Positions 22,340 through 30,772 of a stretch of DNA of 46,796 bases are shown here, one piece after another. How positions within the stretch are numbered: position 1 is the stretch's first letter; every line of letters starts with the position of its first letter. The notes beneath the pieces are model-generated. The model did no database searches and had not been told where the DNA came from. It saw only the letters and a list, made by a program, of their open reading frames with translations. Both the position numbers and the translations under genes were made by a program. This stretch comes from Desulfobacteraceae bacterium (GTDB taxonomy: Bacteria > Desulfobacterota > Desulfobacteria > Desulfobacterales > Desulfosalsimonadaceae): NCBI GenBank assembly GCA_011389515.1, contig JAABUA010000022.1:1-46796 (forward strand). Reading direction: 5' to 3'.

Positions 22340-23686
22340 CTATTGCGGGGATGCGATTGGCGGACGCCCGACCTGGATGCAGCCAAGACCGAAGCGGGAA
22401 ATTGTGTTGCTCGGAAAAAGGTTCCGGCCGTCGAACACAATAGGGAATTTCAGTTTTTGCTTTATCCTCTTGAAATTGGGATTTCGGAACTGGTTCCAGT
22501 CGGTGAGCACGGCAAGTGCATCGGCCCTGTCCAGCATATCATACTGGTCCTCCGCCGTTTCAAAACCGGGATTGTCCGTGAAGTATCTCCTGGCATTTTC
22601 GCCTGCAACAGGATCATACCCGATCACGTGCATGCCCTCGTCAATCAATGCAGAAAGAAGGTATATCGCCGCTGAATCGCGAATATCATCCGTGTTGGCC
22701 TTGAATGACAAACCCCATGCCGCAAGGGTTTTCCCTTTGATCCCGCCCTTGTCTGAAAAATAGGATCTGATTTTTTCGACCATCCGGAACTTCTGCTGAT
22801 GGTTGACTTCTTCCACCGCAGTCAACAGGCCCGGTTGGTATTTGCTGGCAAGGGCCGTCTGAATCAGCGCCTTGACATCCTTGGGGAAGCATGAACCGCC
22901 GTACCCCAGGCCCGGATAAATAAAATGGTATCCGATCCGCTGATCCGATCCGATGCCTACCCGAACGTCGCGCACATCTGCCCCCACGCTTTCACAGATG
23001 TTTGCAATTTCGTTTATAAATGAAATCTTGGTTGCGAGCATGCAGTTAGCGGCGTACTTGGTCATTTCCGCACTGCGCACGCCCATGACGATCAGCTTGT
23101 CCCGGCTTCGGGCATACGGTGCGTACAAGTCGGAAAGCAGGTCGGCAGTTTCCGCATTGTCCGTGCCGATGATGATCCTGTCCGGCTTCATGAAATCATT
23201 GACCGCATCCCCTTCCTTTAAAAATTCAGGATTGGACACCACATCAAAAGGGATGTCAACGTTGCGAACCCGTAGCTCTTCCGTTATAATTCCCCGAACC
23301 TTGTCCGCAGTGCCGACAGGGACCGTCGATTTGTTGACCACGATCTTGTAATCGTTCATCTGACGGCCGATCTGGTGTGCCACATTAAACACTGCGGACA
23401 GGTCGGCCGACCCGTCCGGATTCGGCGGGGTTCCAACACAGCTAAAAATAAACATCGACTCGGCCATGGCTTCTTCAAGGGAGGTGGTAAAAAAAAGCCT
23501 TTTGCCGGAAACATTTCTGCGGACATATTCCTCGATTCCGGGTTCGTATATAGGAACTTCCCCCTGGTTCAGCCGATTGATGATATTGTCATTGATATCC
23601 ACGCAGTAGACATGGTTTCCGGTCTCAGCAAGACATGCTGCCGAAACAAGTCCGACATAACCCGTTCCAACAATACAGACATTCAT
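22340..23686 (-). CDS. ugd: UDP-glucose 6-dehydrogenase
   Basis: A 448-residue NAD-dependent enzyme that oxidises UDP-glucose to UDP-glucuronate for polysaccharide precursors. The Rossmann motif MNVCIVGTGYVGLVSAACLA starts the protein, and the catalytic Cys is in LGYGGSCFPKDVKAL (about residue 262). The C-terminal UDP-binding domain follows (WGLSFKANTDDIRDSAA). I chose the ATG at 23684-23686; the longer frame runs into the tRNA gene. Only 22 bases separate it from the tRNA-Leu 3' end, so both may come from one transcript. It could act on a related sugar nucleotide (UDP-ManNAc dehydrogenase family), but the sequence looks most like UDP-Glc enzymes. Confidence 0.95.
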   Translation of the reverse strand: MNVCIVGTGYVGLVSAACLAETGNHVYCVDINDNIINRLNQGEVPIYEPGIEEYVRRNVSGKRLFFTTSLEEAMAESMFIFSCVGTPPNPDGSADLSAVFNVAHQIGRQMNDYKIVVNKSTVPVGTADKVRGIITEELRVRNVDIPFDVVSNPEFLKEGDAVNDFMKPDRIIIGTDNAETADLLSDLYAPYARSRDKLIVMGVRSAEMTKYAANCMLATKISFINEIANICESVGADVRDVRVGIGSDQRIGYHFIYPGLGYGGSCFPKDVKALIQTALASKYQPGLLTAVEEVNHQQKFRMVEKIRSYFSDKGGIKGKTLAAWGLSFKANTDDIRDSAAIYLLSALIDEGMHVIGYDPVAGENARRYFTDNPGFETAEDQYDMLDRADALAVLTDWNQFRNPNFKRIKQKLKFPIVFDGRNLFPSNTISRFGLGCIQVGRPPIASPQ

Positions 23687-23708
23687 TGTACACACCCTTT
23701 TTGATTTG

Positions 23709-23796
23709 TGGTGCCTGGGACGAGAATCGAACTCGTACGAGGACATGCCTCAAGGGATTTTAAGTCCCTTGCGTCTACCTATTCCGCCACCCAGGC
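23709..23796 (-). tRNA. tRNA-Leu (anticodon TAA)
   Basis: An 88-base class II tRNA with encoded CCA. The acceptor arm GCCTGGG/CCCAGGC, the TTCGATTC T-loop, a long variable arm and the anticodon loop CTTAAAA (anticodon TAA) are all present. It lies 22 bases upstream of ugd. Confidence 0.97.
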
Positions 23797-23936
23797 ACGG
23801 TCGCTCGTACCGGCCAATAGAATTTACGCTATGTAATACTGAAACTGACTTTTAAATGCAAGTAGAAATCAAGTGGGATTTCCGGCGGCCGTCTTTGTAT
23901 CTTGTAAAAGATACGTGTATCTGGTAAGGATGCGCC

Positions 23937-24533
23937 ATGTCCAATACGGCCAACATTACACCGCCAATCATCCTGGCGTCAAAATCCCCCCGGCGCAAAA
24001 GAATGCTGGAAAGCCTGGATATCGATTTTTTGACGGTCGAAAGCGGTGTGAATGAAGATGCCATATCTTCCGAAAACCCGGAACATGCTGTACGGCTGCT
24101 TTCCATTGCCAAGGCCGGCGCCGTATCCTGCAGGTATCCGGATCATTGGGTTATCGGTGCCGACTCTATTGTCACCATAGACGATATCATCTTAAACAAA
24201 CCGTATTCCCGCGAGGAGGCAAAATCCATGATCGCCCGATTAAGCGGGCGGACGCACAGGGTATTGACGGGATACAGCATTTTTAACCAAACCGTTGGAC
24301 ACCGGTTTACCGACGTGGTAATTTCAAGCGTAACGTTTAAAGCGCTTTGCAAAGCGGAAATCGATTGGTACACCAGCAAACAGGAGCCGTATGACAAGGC
24401 GGGCGGCTATGCCATACAGGGCATAGGGGCGTTTATGATCAGCCGCATCTCCGGGTCTTACACGAACGTGGTTGGGCTGCCCCTTGCGGAAGTGGTGGAT
24501 CACCTTGCCGCGTGCGGCGCTATGACAAGGTAA
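23937..24533 (+). CDS. maf: Maf-like nucleotide pyrophosphatase
   Basis: A 198-residue Maf/HAM1-superfamily protein that hydrolyses nucleoside triphosphates (dTTP, UTP or modified forms) and is linked to division control. Typical motifs are ILASKSPRRKRMLESL at the N-terminus, VIGADSIV with the catalytic Asp, and YDKAGGYAIQGIGAFMI in the C-terminal half. AAGGA lies ahead of the ATG at 23937. A small hairpin (GTATCTT/AAGATAC, 23897-23914) stands 22 bases upstream. It opens a plus-strand run with the YggS-type gene, queH and the M48 gene. Confidence 0.95.
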   Translation: MSNTANITPPIILASKSPRRKRMLESLDIDFLTVESGVNEDAISSENPEHAVRLLSIAKAGAVSCRYPDHWVIGADSIVTIDDIILNKPYSREEAKSMIARLSGRTHRVLTGYSIFNQTVGHRFTDVVISSVTFKALCKAEIDWYTSKQEPYDKAGGYAIQGIGAFMISRISGSYTNVVGLPLAEVVDHLAACGAMTR

Positions 24534-24556
24534 CCGTGAAGACCGGGTAAAGGGTT

Positions 24557-25249
24557 ATGGAAACAATATCCAGACGCCTGGAAAGGATCAGGCACAAAAT
24601 CGCCGAAGCCGCCATTCGATCCGGCCGAAACCCCGATGCCGTAAAGATTGTCGGCGTGACCAAGACCGTTTCTCCAGACCGGATCAGCGAGGCAGTGACA
24701 GCCGGACTTCGCATCCTCGGAGAAAACTACATCCAGGAAAGCCTTGCAAAAATCGACGCTTTGTCTTCCCGCGACATCTCCTGGCATTTTATCGGCAGGC
24801 TCCAGTCAAACAAGGCAAAATTTGCGATCCGCCACTTCGATCTGATCCATTCCGTTCACAGTGAAAAACTCGCCACGGAAATTAACCGGCAAGCAGCGAA
24901 AAACAGCAGAATCCAGCCGGTTTTGATCCAGGTAAACACCGGTCAGGAGGCAACCAAGTCGGGGGTTTCGCCCGGCGATGCAGTCGATTTGATCACGCGC
25001 ATCAGCGGTCTTGAAAACATATCGGTTCGTGGTTTGATGACCATGCCCCCCTTTTTTGATGCACCTGAAAACGTCCGGCCTTTTTTCCGGAATACGGCTG
25101 ACCTGAAAAAGAAAATCGAGGATGCCGGCATCGATAACGTCTCCATGACGGAATTGTCCATGGGAATGACCGGGGATTATGAGGCTGCGGTGGAGGAAGG
25201 CGCCACCCTTGTTCGCATTGGTACCGCCATTTTCGGAGACAGGCCATGA
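24557..25249 (+). CDS. YggS/PROSC-family PLP-binding protein
   Basis: A 230-residue PLP homeostasis protein (YggS, YlmE, human PROSC family), a single alanine-racemase-like barrel without the second domain. VKIVGVTKTVSPDRI holds the PLP Lys (about residue 35), ILGENYIQESLAKI follows, then WHFIGRLQSNKAKF, and the phosphate-binding TELSMGMTGDYEAAVEEGAT near the C-terminus is diagnostic. These proteins buffer PLP and influence amino-acid pools. The gene overlaps queH by 4 bp (ATGA). Confidence 0.95.
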   Translation: METISRRLERIRHKIAEAAIRSGRNPDAVKIVGVTKTVSPDRISEAVTAGLRILGENYIQESLAKIDALSSRDISWHFIGRLQSNKAKFAIRHFDLIHSVHSEKLATEINRQAAKNSRIQPVLIQVNTGQEATKSGVSPGDAVDLITRISGLENISVRGLMTMPPFFDAPENVRPFFRNTADLKKKIEDAGIDNVSMTELSMGMTGDYEAAVEEGATLVRIGTAIFGDRP

Positions 25250-25788
25250 AAATCCTTTTGCACACATGCTGCGCCCCATGCACGATCTACCCGCTGGATG
25301 CGCTTCGAGAAAAGGATTTTGCGGTCATGGGTTTTTTTTACCGGTACAACATCCATCCATATACCGAATGCATCAGGCGGGAGGAAACCCTTCGCCGGTA
25401 TGCAGGAGCAAATGATCTGAAGGTAATCTACCAGCAGGGCTATGATTTGGAGGATTTTCTGCGAAAAATGATTTTCCGGGAAACGGAAAGGTGCCGCATC
25501 TGTTATCATGAACGCCTTTTCACAACGGCAAAGCTGGCAAAAAACGGTAAGTTTGACTTCTTTTCCTCAACCCTGCTCTACAGCAAATTCCAGAAGCATG
25601 ACATGATCGCTGAAATCGGTGAGTCTGTGGCAAAAACGGTGGGCATACCGTTTTATTACGAGGATTTCCGCAAGGGATGGGAAACCGGCCGCGACAAATC
25701 CATTGCCGAAAAAATGTATCGCCAGCAATACTGCGGCTGCATTTACAGCGAAAAACAGCGGTACTATCCACAACACGAAACCACGTAA
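25246..25788 (+). CDS. queH: Epoxyqueuosine reductase QueH
   Basis: A 180-residue protein of the former DUF208 family, the non-cobalamin alternative to QueG that makes queuosine in tRNA from epoxyqueuosine. The Cys motifs are all present: LLHTCCAPC at residues 3-11, CRICYHERL near 84, and YCGCIYS near 163; these bind a 4Fe-4S cluster and a nearby metal site. Length is typical. The ATG overlaps the previous stop. The other queuosine genes are not in this window. Confidence 0.95.
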   Translation: MKILLHTCCAPCTIYPLDALREKDFAVMGFFYRYNIHPYTECIRREETLRRYAGANDLKVIYQQGYDLEDFLRKMIFRETERCRICYHERLFTTAKLAKNGKFDFFSSTLLYSKFQKHDMIAEIGESVAKTVGIPFYYEDFRKGWETGRDKSIAEKMYRQQYCGCIYSEKQRYYPQHETT

Positions 25789-25801
25789 CCACTGGCCGAA
25801 A

Positions 25802-27628
25802 ATGTTCGGAAACTTCATATACTTCATTGTCGCACTTCTGATTTACACGACCTACCAGCCCCCGGCAAGGATGGACGTGCCTTTTTACCAGGCACTGCTG
25901 ATGCTTCTGACCGTGACAGCCGCCTTTGCTGCCCTTGCGAGGCTTCTGTTCAACAAGCTGGAAAAAGCATATGATGCAGGAGACCTCTACAGGATGGAAG
26001 ATCCTTTTAATGGGCTTCTTGCACGGATGTCCATCCTGGCAATCGGTGCCTTTGCCTTTGTCATATACGTGATCAATCTGGGTGCTTACCTGCAGTATAT
26101 ATGGATTTTCAGGATATTTCCAACCCTTGAAGCCGTCTTTTTTCTATGTCTTTTTGTGCTGTATCTCTCGCTTGTCTGGGCTTCGGCATACGATCTCTAC
26201 GAAAAGCTGAACCAGAGCGGCACATCACGCTGGCAATACGTAACTTCCAACATCTCTTTTTCCATACCAGTGCTTCTGCCATGGTTTTTTCTGTCCATCA
26301 TGGTGGATTTTATTACCGTGCTTCCCTTTGACGCCCCCAAAGACTTTCTTATGTCCTCCGAGGGGCAGATTGTCTATTTTCTCGTTTTCCTGTTTATCAT
26401 CGCCATAATCGGGCCTGGACTCATTCAACGCTTCTGGGGATGCAGACCCCTTGCACCGGGGTATACAAGATTTCGCATAGAGCACATGTGTAAAAAAGCG
26501 GGCATATCCTACCGAAATATAATGCTGTGGCCGCTATTCGGCGGAAAAATGATTACTGCAGGCGTCATGGGGCTTGTAAGCCGCTTCCGGTATATTCTGG
26601 TCACTCCCGGCCTGCTTCAGCACCTCAACCCCGTGGAAATAGACGCGGTAATCGCCCACGAAATCGGCCACGTCAAGCTGAAACACCTTGTTTTTTATCT
26701 GTTCTTTTTTGTAGGCTATCTTATCATTGCCTTTTCAACGCTGGATCTCATCATTTGGGCGATCATCTATCTGAACGCCGCATTCGGCTGGTTCGGCGAT
26801 TCCGGAGACAGGGGTTCTGCAATGGTCCCCATAATGTTTTCCTTTGCCATGATCCTGATCTTTCTGTTTTATTTCAGATATGTTTTCGGTTATTTTATGC
26901 GCAATTTCGAAAGACAGGCCGATATTTTCGTTTACCGGCTCATGGATTCCGCCCAACCGCTGATCACGACTTTCAAAAAAATCGCCGCATACAGCGGTCA
27001 ATCGCCTGACCAACCCAACTGGCATCATTTTTCCATTACCGAACGGATCAATTACCTGAAAAAATGCGAGACCAACAGAAAGTGGATCCGTCATCACAAC
27101 CGGAAAATCCGGATCAGCATCGCTGTATACTTCATTGTAATGATCATGTTCGGGTGGGGCGGCTACCATCTTCACGCGGGAGGAGCAAGCCGGATGATTT
27201 CCACAAACCTGTTCGAACGGCTTGTCAATCAGCAAATTGAAAAAGACCCTGAAAATTCGGAACTGCACCTGGCTCTAGCCGATATGTACCAGGGGATCGG
27301 AGATTTTGAAAAAGCCATCAATGCTTATAAAATAACCATTTACCTGGCCCCGGATAATGCAAGGCCATTAAACAACCTGGCCTGGCTGTATGCAACCGCT
27401 GAAGAATCCCGTTTTTTCAGACCAGAAAAGGCCCTTGACCTTGCCCTCCAGGCGGCAGCGCTCTCCCGGGAAGCCTATATTTTGGATACCCTTGCCGAAA
27501 GCTATTACGTCAACGGCCAGTACCAGAAGGCATTCGAAACCGGAAAGCAGGCTCTTTACCTTGCAGCCGAAGACCGGGACTATTACCGGAGACAGCTGGA
27601 AAAATTCAGGCAGACGGCGGAAAGATAA
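25802..27628 (+). CDS. M48 zinc metalloprotease with membrane segments and TPR tail
   Basis: A 608-residue membrane protein. The N-terminal 270 residues hold about five membrane segments (near 3-16, 30-50, 76-96, 110-128, 150-172 and 190-208). The zinc site is HEIGH at 286-290 (DAVIAHEIGHVKLKH), with a later FERQADIFVY supplying the third ligand, as in M48 (HtpX/Ste24-like) proteases. Two more membrane segments follow the zinc site, and the last 130 residues form TPR-like repeats (ELHLALADMYQGIGDFEKAI, then a LNNLAWLYATAEES unit). The start at MFGNFIYF is chosen because the frame upstream only overlaps queH; the ribosome site is weak. A likely role is quality control of membrane or envelope proteins, with the TPRs recruiting a partner. 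The target is unknown. Confidence 0.88.
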   Translation: MFGNFIYFIVALLIYTTYQPPARMDVPFYQALLMLLTVTAAFAALARLLFNKLEKAYDAGDLYRMEDPFNGLLARMSILAIGAFAFVIYVINLGAYLQYIWIFRIFPTLEAVFFLCLFVLYLSLVWASAYDLYEKLNQSGTSRWQYVTSNISFSIPVLLPWFFLSIMVDFITVLPFDAPKDFLMSSEGQIVYFLVFLFIIAIIGPGLIQRFWGCRPLAPGYTRFRIEHMCKKAGISYRNIMLWPLFGGKMITAGVMGLVSRFRYILVTPGLLQHLNPVEIDAVIAHEIGHVKLKHLVFYLFFFVGYLIIAFSTLDLIIWAIIYLNAAFGWFGDSGDRGSAMVPIMFSFAMILIFLFYFRYVFGYFMRNFERQADIFVYRLMDSAQPLITTFKKIAAYSGQSPDQPNWHHFSITERINYLKKCETNRKWIRHHNRKIRISIAVYFIVMIMFGWGGYHLHAGGASRMISTNLFERLVNQQIEKDPENSELHLALADMYQGIGDFEKAINAYKITIYLAPDNARPLNNLAWLYATAEESRFFRPEKALDLALQAAALSREAYILDTLAESYYVNGQYQKAFETGKQALYLAAEDRDYYRRQLEKFRQTAER

Positions 27629-27633
27629 AAGTA

Positions 27634-28449
27634 TTAGAGATCGCGTCCTTCAATCACCGACCGGACCATATTTTTCATACTGACATTCCCGAAACAAATT
27701 ACCTTTACAAGGGTCTGCTCTTTGAGTCCAAGGGTTTTCATAATGCTGGATTCGTTCATCCCCTGATCCGCCAGAGCGGAAACCTTGCCGTAAAAGTCCT
27801 CGAGATACTGTAGCTTGGCGGCGACATGCGCTTTTCCGTTTTCCGGCTGCGGATAGTGGCCGCAAAACAGCGCGTCAAACTGGAGGGAAAGGACTTTTTT
27901 CAAAGAATCGATCTGGTCGAGGATTTTTTCATCGGCACGGAAATACTTGATCCGGCTGGAAAGGTAAAGATCCCCGGAAAAGAGCCAACCGCGTTCCGGG
28001 ACGTGATATGATACGTGATCTTTAGAATGTCCAGGGGTATGGACGGGGACAAAAGAAAAACTCTTTGATTCTATGGCCTCCGGCAAAGGATCGATTTTAA
28101 GCGGCTCTGTGGCACCCCAGACGAGATGCTGATAGGGCAGGATCTTGTATGGCCTGGACAGTTTCTCCGCCGTCAGCGGTGAGCCGAAAACGGGAAGATT
28201 CAGATTTTCGCTGATGGCTGCGGCATTGCCGCTGTGATCCTCGTGGTAATGGGTCAAAATGACGGCGTCCAGCGGGTTTTGCAAAACAATCTTCAGCACC
28301 TCCGGACGCATGTGAGACGGACCCGTATCGATGATAACCGATCCGGCCCGGTAGAAGATGGTCGTCATGAGGGGTTTTCCAATGGGCGACCAACCCAATT
28401 CCCAGCCAAAAACCTCGCCAAAATCATGTGTCTTCAAAAACCGCATCAT
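27634..28449 (-). CDS. Metallo-beta-lactamase-fold hydrolase
   Basis: A 271-residue MBL-fold protein with the binuclear metal motif THYHEDHSGN (about residue 61), HTPGHSKDHVSY (about 135), GDLYLSS (about 156) and FCGHYPQP (about 195). The C-terminal 60 residues look like the small winged-helix tail of LACTB2- or RNase-like relatives (SIMKTLGLKEQTLVKVICFG). It converges on the M48 gene with a 5-bp gap, so no terminator separates them. Substrate unknown; glyoxalase II-type thioesterase or nuclease activity are both possible. Confidence 0.9.
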   Translation of the reverse strand: MMRFLKTHDFGEVFGWELGWSPIGKPLMTTIFYRAGSVIIDTGPSHMRPEVLKIVLQNPLDAVILTHYHEDHSGNAAAISENLNLPVFGSPLTAEKLSRPYKILPYQHLVWGATEPLKIDPLPEAIESKSFSFVPVHTPGHSKDHVSYHVPERGWLFSGDLYLSSRIKYFRADEKILDQIDSLKKVLSLQFDALFCGHYPQPENGKAHVAAKLQYLEDFYGKVSALADQGMNESSIMKTLGLKEQTLVKVICFGNVSMKNMVRSVIEGRDL

Positions 28450-28610
28450 TCCATCCTTACATCCTCATGTCATCCGTTGCGTCCGGTCAAATTCGGTAAA
28501 TGTTCCCAGAGGGGCGTGTGTGTTTCTTTTAACAGCAAGGTGAAAATATCGCAAGCCTGTTGCGAAAAACAAAGGATCATGATATGTTATCAATAGTTTT
28601 GACGAGAACA

Positions 28611-28758
28611 ATAGAACCCATCTCAACATTCGGATTTCGGTTCAAGACCCTTGCGGCGTCTTGTTTCAAACCGCAGGCATACTCGCGTATTTCGAGGATT
28701 TGAAATAAGATGCCAACAAAGATATTGGGCCGAAAGACAATGTTGAGATAGGTTCTAT
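28611..28758. repeat. Long-hairpin intergenic repeat, copy A
   Basis: Two 60-base arms (28611-28670 and 28699-28758) form an imperfect palindrome around a 28-base loop. Arm ends ATAGAACC-ATCTCAACATT and TCTT-TTTCAAA are nearly perfect. The centre (28639-28729, 91 bp) matches copy C in equal length, about 66 of 91 positions on the opposite strand, with stem bases that differ but stay complementary. The 342-bp space 28450-28791 holds this and otherwise no gene I can support. Confidence 0.8.
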
Positions 28759-28791
28759 CCCTTTTGCCCCAAAGAGGCGATATAATCCCTT

Positions 28792-29931
28792 ATGAAACCG
28801 GATTCCCGCGATACATGCACCTTTGAAATCAGTGCGCCGGCACCAGGAACACTTCATATTTCCCTTGCAGGAGACCTGGTGATCGATACAGTACACAAGG
28901 TACTTGAAGGTGTCCGGCCACAGATCGGCAGACATTTATTTGAAAACGCCGTCATTGATATCTCCGGGATAAACCATCTGGACGATTACGGGGTAATGGC
29001 CATTTCCGAAATCCGGAACATGGTGGGGATCGATGAGAGTCGCATAGACGTTACCGGCACTAGTCCGGAGCATAAAATAATCTTTGATATAACCGATTTT
29101 GACCGGAACACCCTCTGCCAGATTACCCCGCCGGCTTCACCCAATATTATTGTTCAGGCAGGCGCATCCACGATCAATGCCTATGAAGGTTTTGTTTACT
29201 TCATCTCCTTTGTCGGTGCAATTGTTATGTCCGTTGGCAGGGTCGTGAGGCATCCCCGTTCCCTGAGATACGGGGATATTGTAATGTACATGAAAACGAC
29301 CGGGGTCGATGCCGTTCCCATTGTCGGGCTTATCAGCCTGATGCTGGGCCTGATTATCGCCTTTGTCTCGTCCATGCAGCTCAAGGTATACGGAGCCAAT
29401 ATCTATGTTGCAAATCTCGTGGCAGTGGCCATGGTGCAGGAACTGGGCCCCATCATGACTGCTATTGTGGTTGCGGGTCGATCAGGGTCCGCCTATGCGG
29501 CGGAGATAAGCACCATGAAAATTTCTGAAGAGGTAGACGCCCTTTTTGTGATGGGGTTTGATCCCAATTTGTTTCTGGTGCTTCCCCGGTTGATAGCGGC
29601 CGTTCTCGTTGTGCCGGTGCTGACAATGTTCTCCAATATTTTCGCCATTGCCGGCGGCGCGATTATCGGCGTGACAATGCTGGACGTTGGCATGGACACC
29701 TATATCAACCAGTCTATGGAAGCCATTAAACTGTTTGAACTCATGTGGGGACTTTTCAAGTCATCGGTCTTTGCCGTTCTGATCGCCCTGACCGGATGCC
29801 TCAGGGGTTTCCAGGCACAAGGCGGTGCTGCATCCGTCGGAAATGCCGCTACGTCAGCCGTGGTCACTGCCATCTTCCTCATCATATTTTTTGATTCCAT
29901 GTTTGCCGTGATCCGGATCTACTGGGGGTAA
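28792..29931 (+). CDS. mlaE: MlaE-type lipid ABC transporter permease with N-terminal STAS domain
   Basis: A 379-residue protein. Residues 1-110 form a STAS-like domain (AVIDISGINHLDDYGVMAIS), and residues about 125-379 the MlaE/YrbE permease with five to six membrane segments and the family signature MVQELGPIMTAIVVAGRSGSA. It is the inner-membrane part of the MCE lipid transport system that keeps outer-membrane asymmetry. In E. coli the STAS protein MlaB is separate; fusion as here is common in other lineages. It heads mlaE-mlaF-mlaD-lipoprotein. A TATAAT (28781-28786) stands five bases before the ATG but has no -35 at the right distance. Confidence 0.93.
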   Translation: MKPDSRDTCTFEISAPAPGTLHISLAGDLVIDTVHKVLEGVRPQIGRHLFENAVIDISGINHLDDYGVMAISEIRNMVGIDESRIDVTGTSPEHKIIFDITDFDRNTLCQITPPASPNIIVQAGASTINAYEGFVYFISFVGAIVMSVGRVVRHPRSLRYGDIVMYMKTTGVDAVPIVGLISLMLGLIIAFVSSMQLKVYGANIYVANLVAVAMVQELGPIMTAIVVAGRSGSAYAAEISTMKISEEVDALFVMGFDPNLFLVLPRLIAAVLVVPVLTMFSNIFAIAGGAIIGVTMLDVGMDTYINQSMEAIKLFELMWGLFKSSVFAVLIALTGCLRGFQAQGGAASVGNAATSAVVTAIFLIIFFDSMFAVIRIYWG

Positions 29932-29935
29932 ATAA

Positions 29936-30697
29936 ATGCCGCAGACCGAATGCCTGAGGGTAGAGAACCTCGTTGTCCGCTACACCGACGAGCTCATCCT
30001 GGATGATATCAGCTTTTCCGTGAACCGGGGGGAGATTTTCATCATCATGGGTGGAAGCGGTTCGGGCAAGTCCACCCTGCTTCGCCACATGGTTGGTCTG
30101 GAAATGCCCGCCTCAGGGCATGTGTATATCAGAGGTACGAATATTTCCAGCACCGACGAGCAGACGTTTATGAATCTTCTGAAAAAAATCGGGGTCCTGT
30201 TTCAGGGGAGCGCACTTATCGGTTCCATGACCATTGGCGAAAACGTCGCCCTTCCGATTATCGAACATTTGAAAATAGACAGCAGGCTGATCCCTCAGAT
30301 CGTACGGATGAAACTGTCAATGGTAGGGCTGGCATGCTTCGAGCAGCATCTGCCAAACGAGATCAGCGGCGGCATGAAAAAAAGGGCCGGACTTGCCCGG
30401 GCAATGGCGCTCAACCCCGAAATCCTCTTTCTGGACGAACCCTCCGCCGGGCTTGACCCGGGCACCGCAGCAGGAATCGACGAGCTGATACTTCACATCA
30501 ACAGGACGCTCGGCACCACCATTGTCATCGTGACCCATGATTTGGACAGTATCTTCACCGTTGGAAAAAGGGCAATCATGCTCGACATAAACAGCAAGAA
30601 AATCATTGCCCAGGGAGATCCCCGCACGCTCAAAGACAGTCATGACAACCCGATCGTCAGAAACTTTTTCATGCGCAAAAGTGTTCATGATAGTTGA
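29936..30697 (+). CDS. mlaF: MlaF-type ABC transporter ATPase
   Basis: A 253-residue ATPase with Walker A IMGGSGSGKSTLLRH (about residue 38), Q-loop VLFQGSALI, signature ISGGMKKRAGLARAM (about 142), Walker B EILFLDEPSAGLDPG, and switch His in VIVTHDLDS. It powers the MlaE permease. The gene starts 4 bp after mlaE, so the pair is co-translated. The closest named family is MlaF/TtgA-type (MCE) ATPases. Confidence 0.95.
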   Translation: MPQTECLRVENLVVRYTDELILDDISFSVNRGEIFIIMGGSGSGKSTLLRHMVGLEMPASGHVYIRGTNISSTDEQTFMNLLKKIGVLFQGSALIGSMTIGENVALPIIEHLKIDSRLIPQIVRMKLSMVGLACFEQHLPNEISGGMKKRAGLARAMALNPEILFLDEPSAGLDPGTAAGIDELILHINRTLGTTIVIVTHDLDSIFTVGKRAIMLDINSKKIIAQGDPRTLKDSHDNPIVRNFFMRKSVHDS

Positions 30698-30772
30698 AAT
30701 AACGATATTTTTTTGTATAATAGAAGAACAGGGCGCAACAAACCGTTCGATTATTTCCAACAGGAAAGTGCT

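Noticed and set aside
22098-22763. Open frame of 221 codons directly after the consensus promoter at 22093
   Set aside because: It crosses a strong terminator and then runs antisense through ugd; low-complexity product. The small-RNA reading is better.
28611-28758. CRISPR array or phage attachment site
   Set aside because: There is one palindrome with two arms, not a series of evenly spaced direct repeats, and no integrase or cas gene is near.
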